Part shown: positions 62,710 to 64,000 of the stretch, one piece after another
How the letters are laid out: the number at the start of each line of letters is the position of its first letter
Numbering within the stretch: position 1 is the stretch's first letter
DNA from: Aldrovandia affinis
Lineage: Eukaryota > Chordata > Actinopteri > Notacanthiformes > Halosauridae
DNA length: 64,000 bases
Reading direction: 5' to 3'
Assembly (NCBI GenBank): GCA_029706075.1
Contig: JAINUG010000048.1
Coordinates: 1,054,001-1,118,000 of the forward strand
The notes under the pieces: generated by a model
Seen by the model: only the letters and a program-made list of their open reading frames with translations
Databases searched by the model: none
Told to the model about the DNA's origin: nothing
Translations under genes and position numbers: made by a program

Positions 62710-64000
62710 TGGTGCCACACATATACTCACTGTGATGTACATTCAAACTCACTGGTTTTCTTTTCTCCAAAGGCTTTGACTGTGGCATTTTGAGGAATCA
62801 AACTGGAATGTGAGATTACATCATTCTGTAACGGGTGGTATTCAACACACCAAACTAAAATGTACTTTTCTTTACCCCCACAAATACAGTAAGCCAAGAA
62901 GTAAAATATGGGCTCCTATTTCTTCTAGGAAAATGAGTTACTTTCCTTGATAATAAATATGTTCTGTATGTAATATGGGTCATTAAATATGTAATGTTAT
63001 ACCATGAGCTTTGCATAGTCTAAAAGGCATCACTTTATATGCGTATTCTCTTGACAATACAAACGCAAACTTGAATACTAAAAACTGATTGAGTCTGGGG
63101 TGTGTCATATGCTGATCATGATTGGGAATCCACAGCCGCAGGGCATAATTGGCTTCATCCTGATAAGGAAGGGTGGATTTGAGTTGGCCAGGGTTCCTCA
63201 GGACAAATGTTAACAACCAGTTGCAGTCAGTGAGAGATATGCCTTTCCTACAATCTCTGATAGGTGCTAGCTCTCCTGTAGTACTGTGTGGAAAATAGTC
63301 ACTGGCTCTTATGCAAGTGCACCAGAGGAGACAAAAACTTCAGCTGCAGTGCTCCCTGCTTTGGTGCGGGTGATGCCAAGGTACAGTAAAATTGGCAATT
63401 TGAAAGAAAAAGAAAAGGAAACTTATTTTGTGCTGACCGCAGTCTCAGCCTTTATATTAAGGATTGTGGCCAAATATATATTTCCTGTTTTAGGAGGTAC
63501 CTAATAAAATTCTTAAATAAAACTGCATTTTTAAGAGGACGTGGCCATAAAAATAAGAGACACATTTTGAAATGCTAATAAAACCGATTCCTAAATATCT
63601 GACCATGTGGGTAGTGACACACGCAGGGGCCTTGAGCCAATATTTGATGTAAAAATCTATAATTAATAAAAAGTGGGCGAGATCTCATATCAGTAAAAAA
63701 AAAAAAAAAAAAAAAGTACATTCTGTTGAAGGACACGATTTCACTTCACAGCCATAGAAGATGTTGTTTACAAATGCTTTGATGCATGCGCACACATGTA
63801 ATGCACACAAAAGCTTGAGGAAAATACACTAGCGTATTAGTACATGAACAAGGTATTCTCACAACTTACTGTAAACTGATTAACTGCAAATACGTGCACT
63901 CAATTCAGTTTGTATATGCACGACAGTATAGAGCTATGTGCTAACCCAATGTTTAAATGTTAGACAACTTACAGTAATCAAATAATTAATTACAGACCAG
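62710..64000. other. Upstream of peli3, no gene seen
   Basis: AT-rich with a poly(A) run near 63693-63714. A non-coding first exon of peli3 could lie here, but I cannot identify one. Confidence 0.5.

Overview
The window reads as nuclear DNA from a ray-finned fish, most likely a teleost. It has intron-rich vertebrate genes with GT/AG junctions, long intronic microsatellites, many Tc1/mariner, hAT and Harbinger elements, and tRNA-derived SINEs with the 3' tail common in fish. I cannot name the species from sequence alone. Exon joins below were made by eye from splice sites, reading phase and remembered family sequences.

Four protein-coding genes are present. (1) The 3' part of ehbp1l1 (+, window start to 11198): a low-complexity region with a repeated motif, a CH domain, a bivalent Mical/EHBP (bMERB) Rab-binding domain and a CaaX end. 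(2) A 15-exon receptor tyrosine kinase (+, 17143-37291, 879 residues). Its ectodomain is Eph-like (ephrin-binding-type domain, Cys-rich region, one FN3), but its kinase domain is of the AXL/TYRO3/MERTK (TAM) type and has no SAM domain. This is the most unusual item in the window. (3) A complete rab1b (+, 42619-49083, 201 residues) with a long 3' UTR. (4) A complete peli3, encoding the E3 ligase Pellino-3 (-, 61839-54963, 469 residues), convergent with rab1b. EHBP1L1, RAB1B and PELI3 lie on the same human arm region (11q13), so the block appears to be conserved synteny; the receptor has no mammalian counterpart known to me at that place.

The rest is introns and intergenic DNA, heavily filled with mobile elements, many nested. 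The first receptor intron holds a hAT MITE, a Harbinger-like relic with a second hAT inside it, and a Tc1 copy split by a solo LTR. Downstream of the receptor lies a degenerate CR1-like LINE with an esterase-type ORF1 remnant. A kinase intron carries an inverted, still-open copy of the receptor's own juxtamembrane exon. Functionally, EHBP1L1 (Rab8/10 effector), RAB1B (ER-Golgi GTPase), PELI3 (innate immune ubiquitin ligase) and the receptor act in different processes; I see no sign that they form one pathway.
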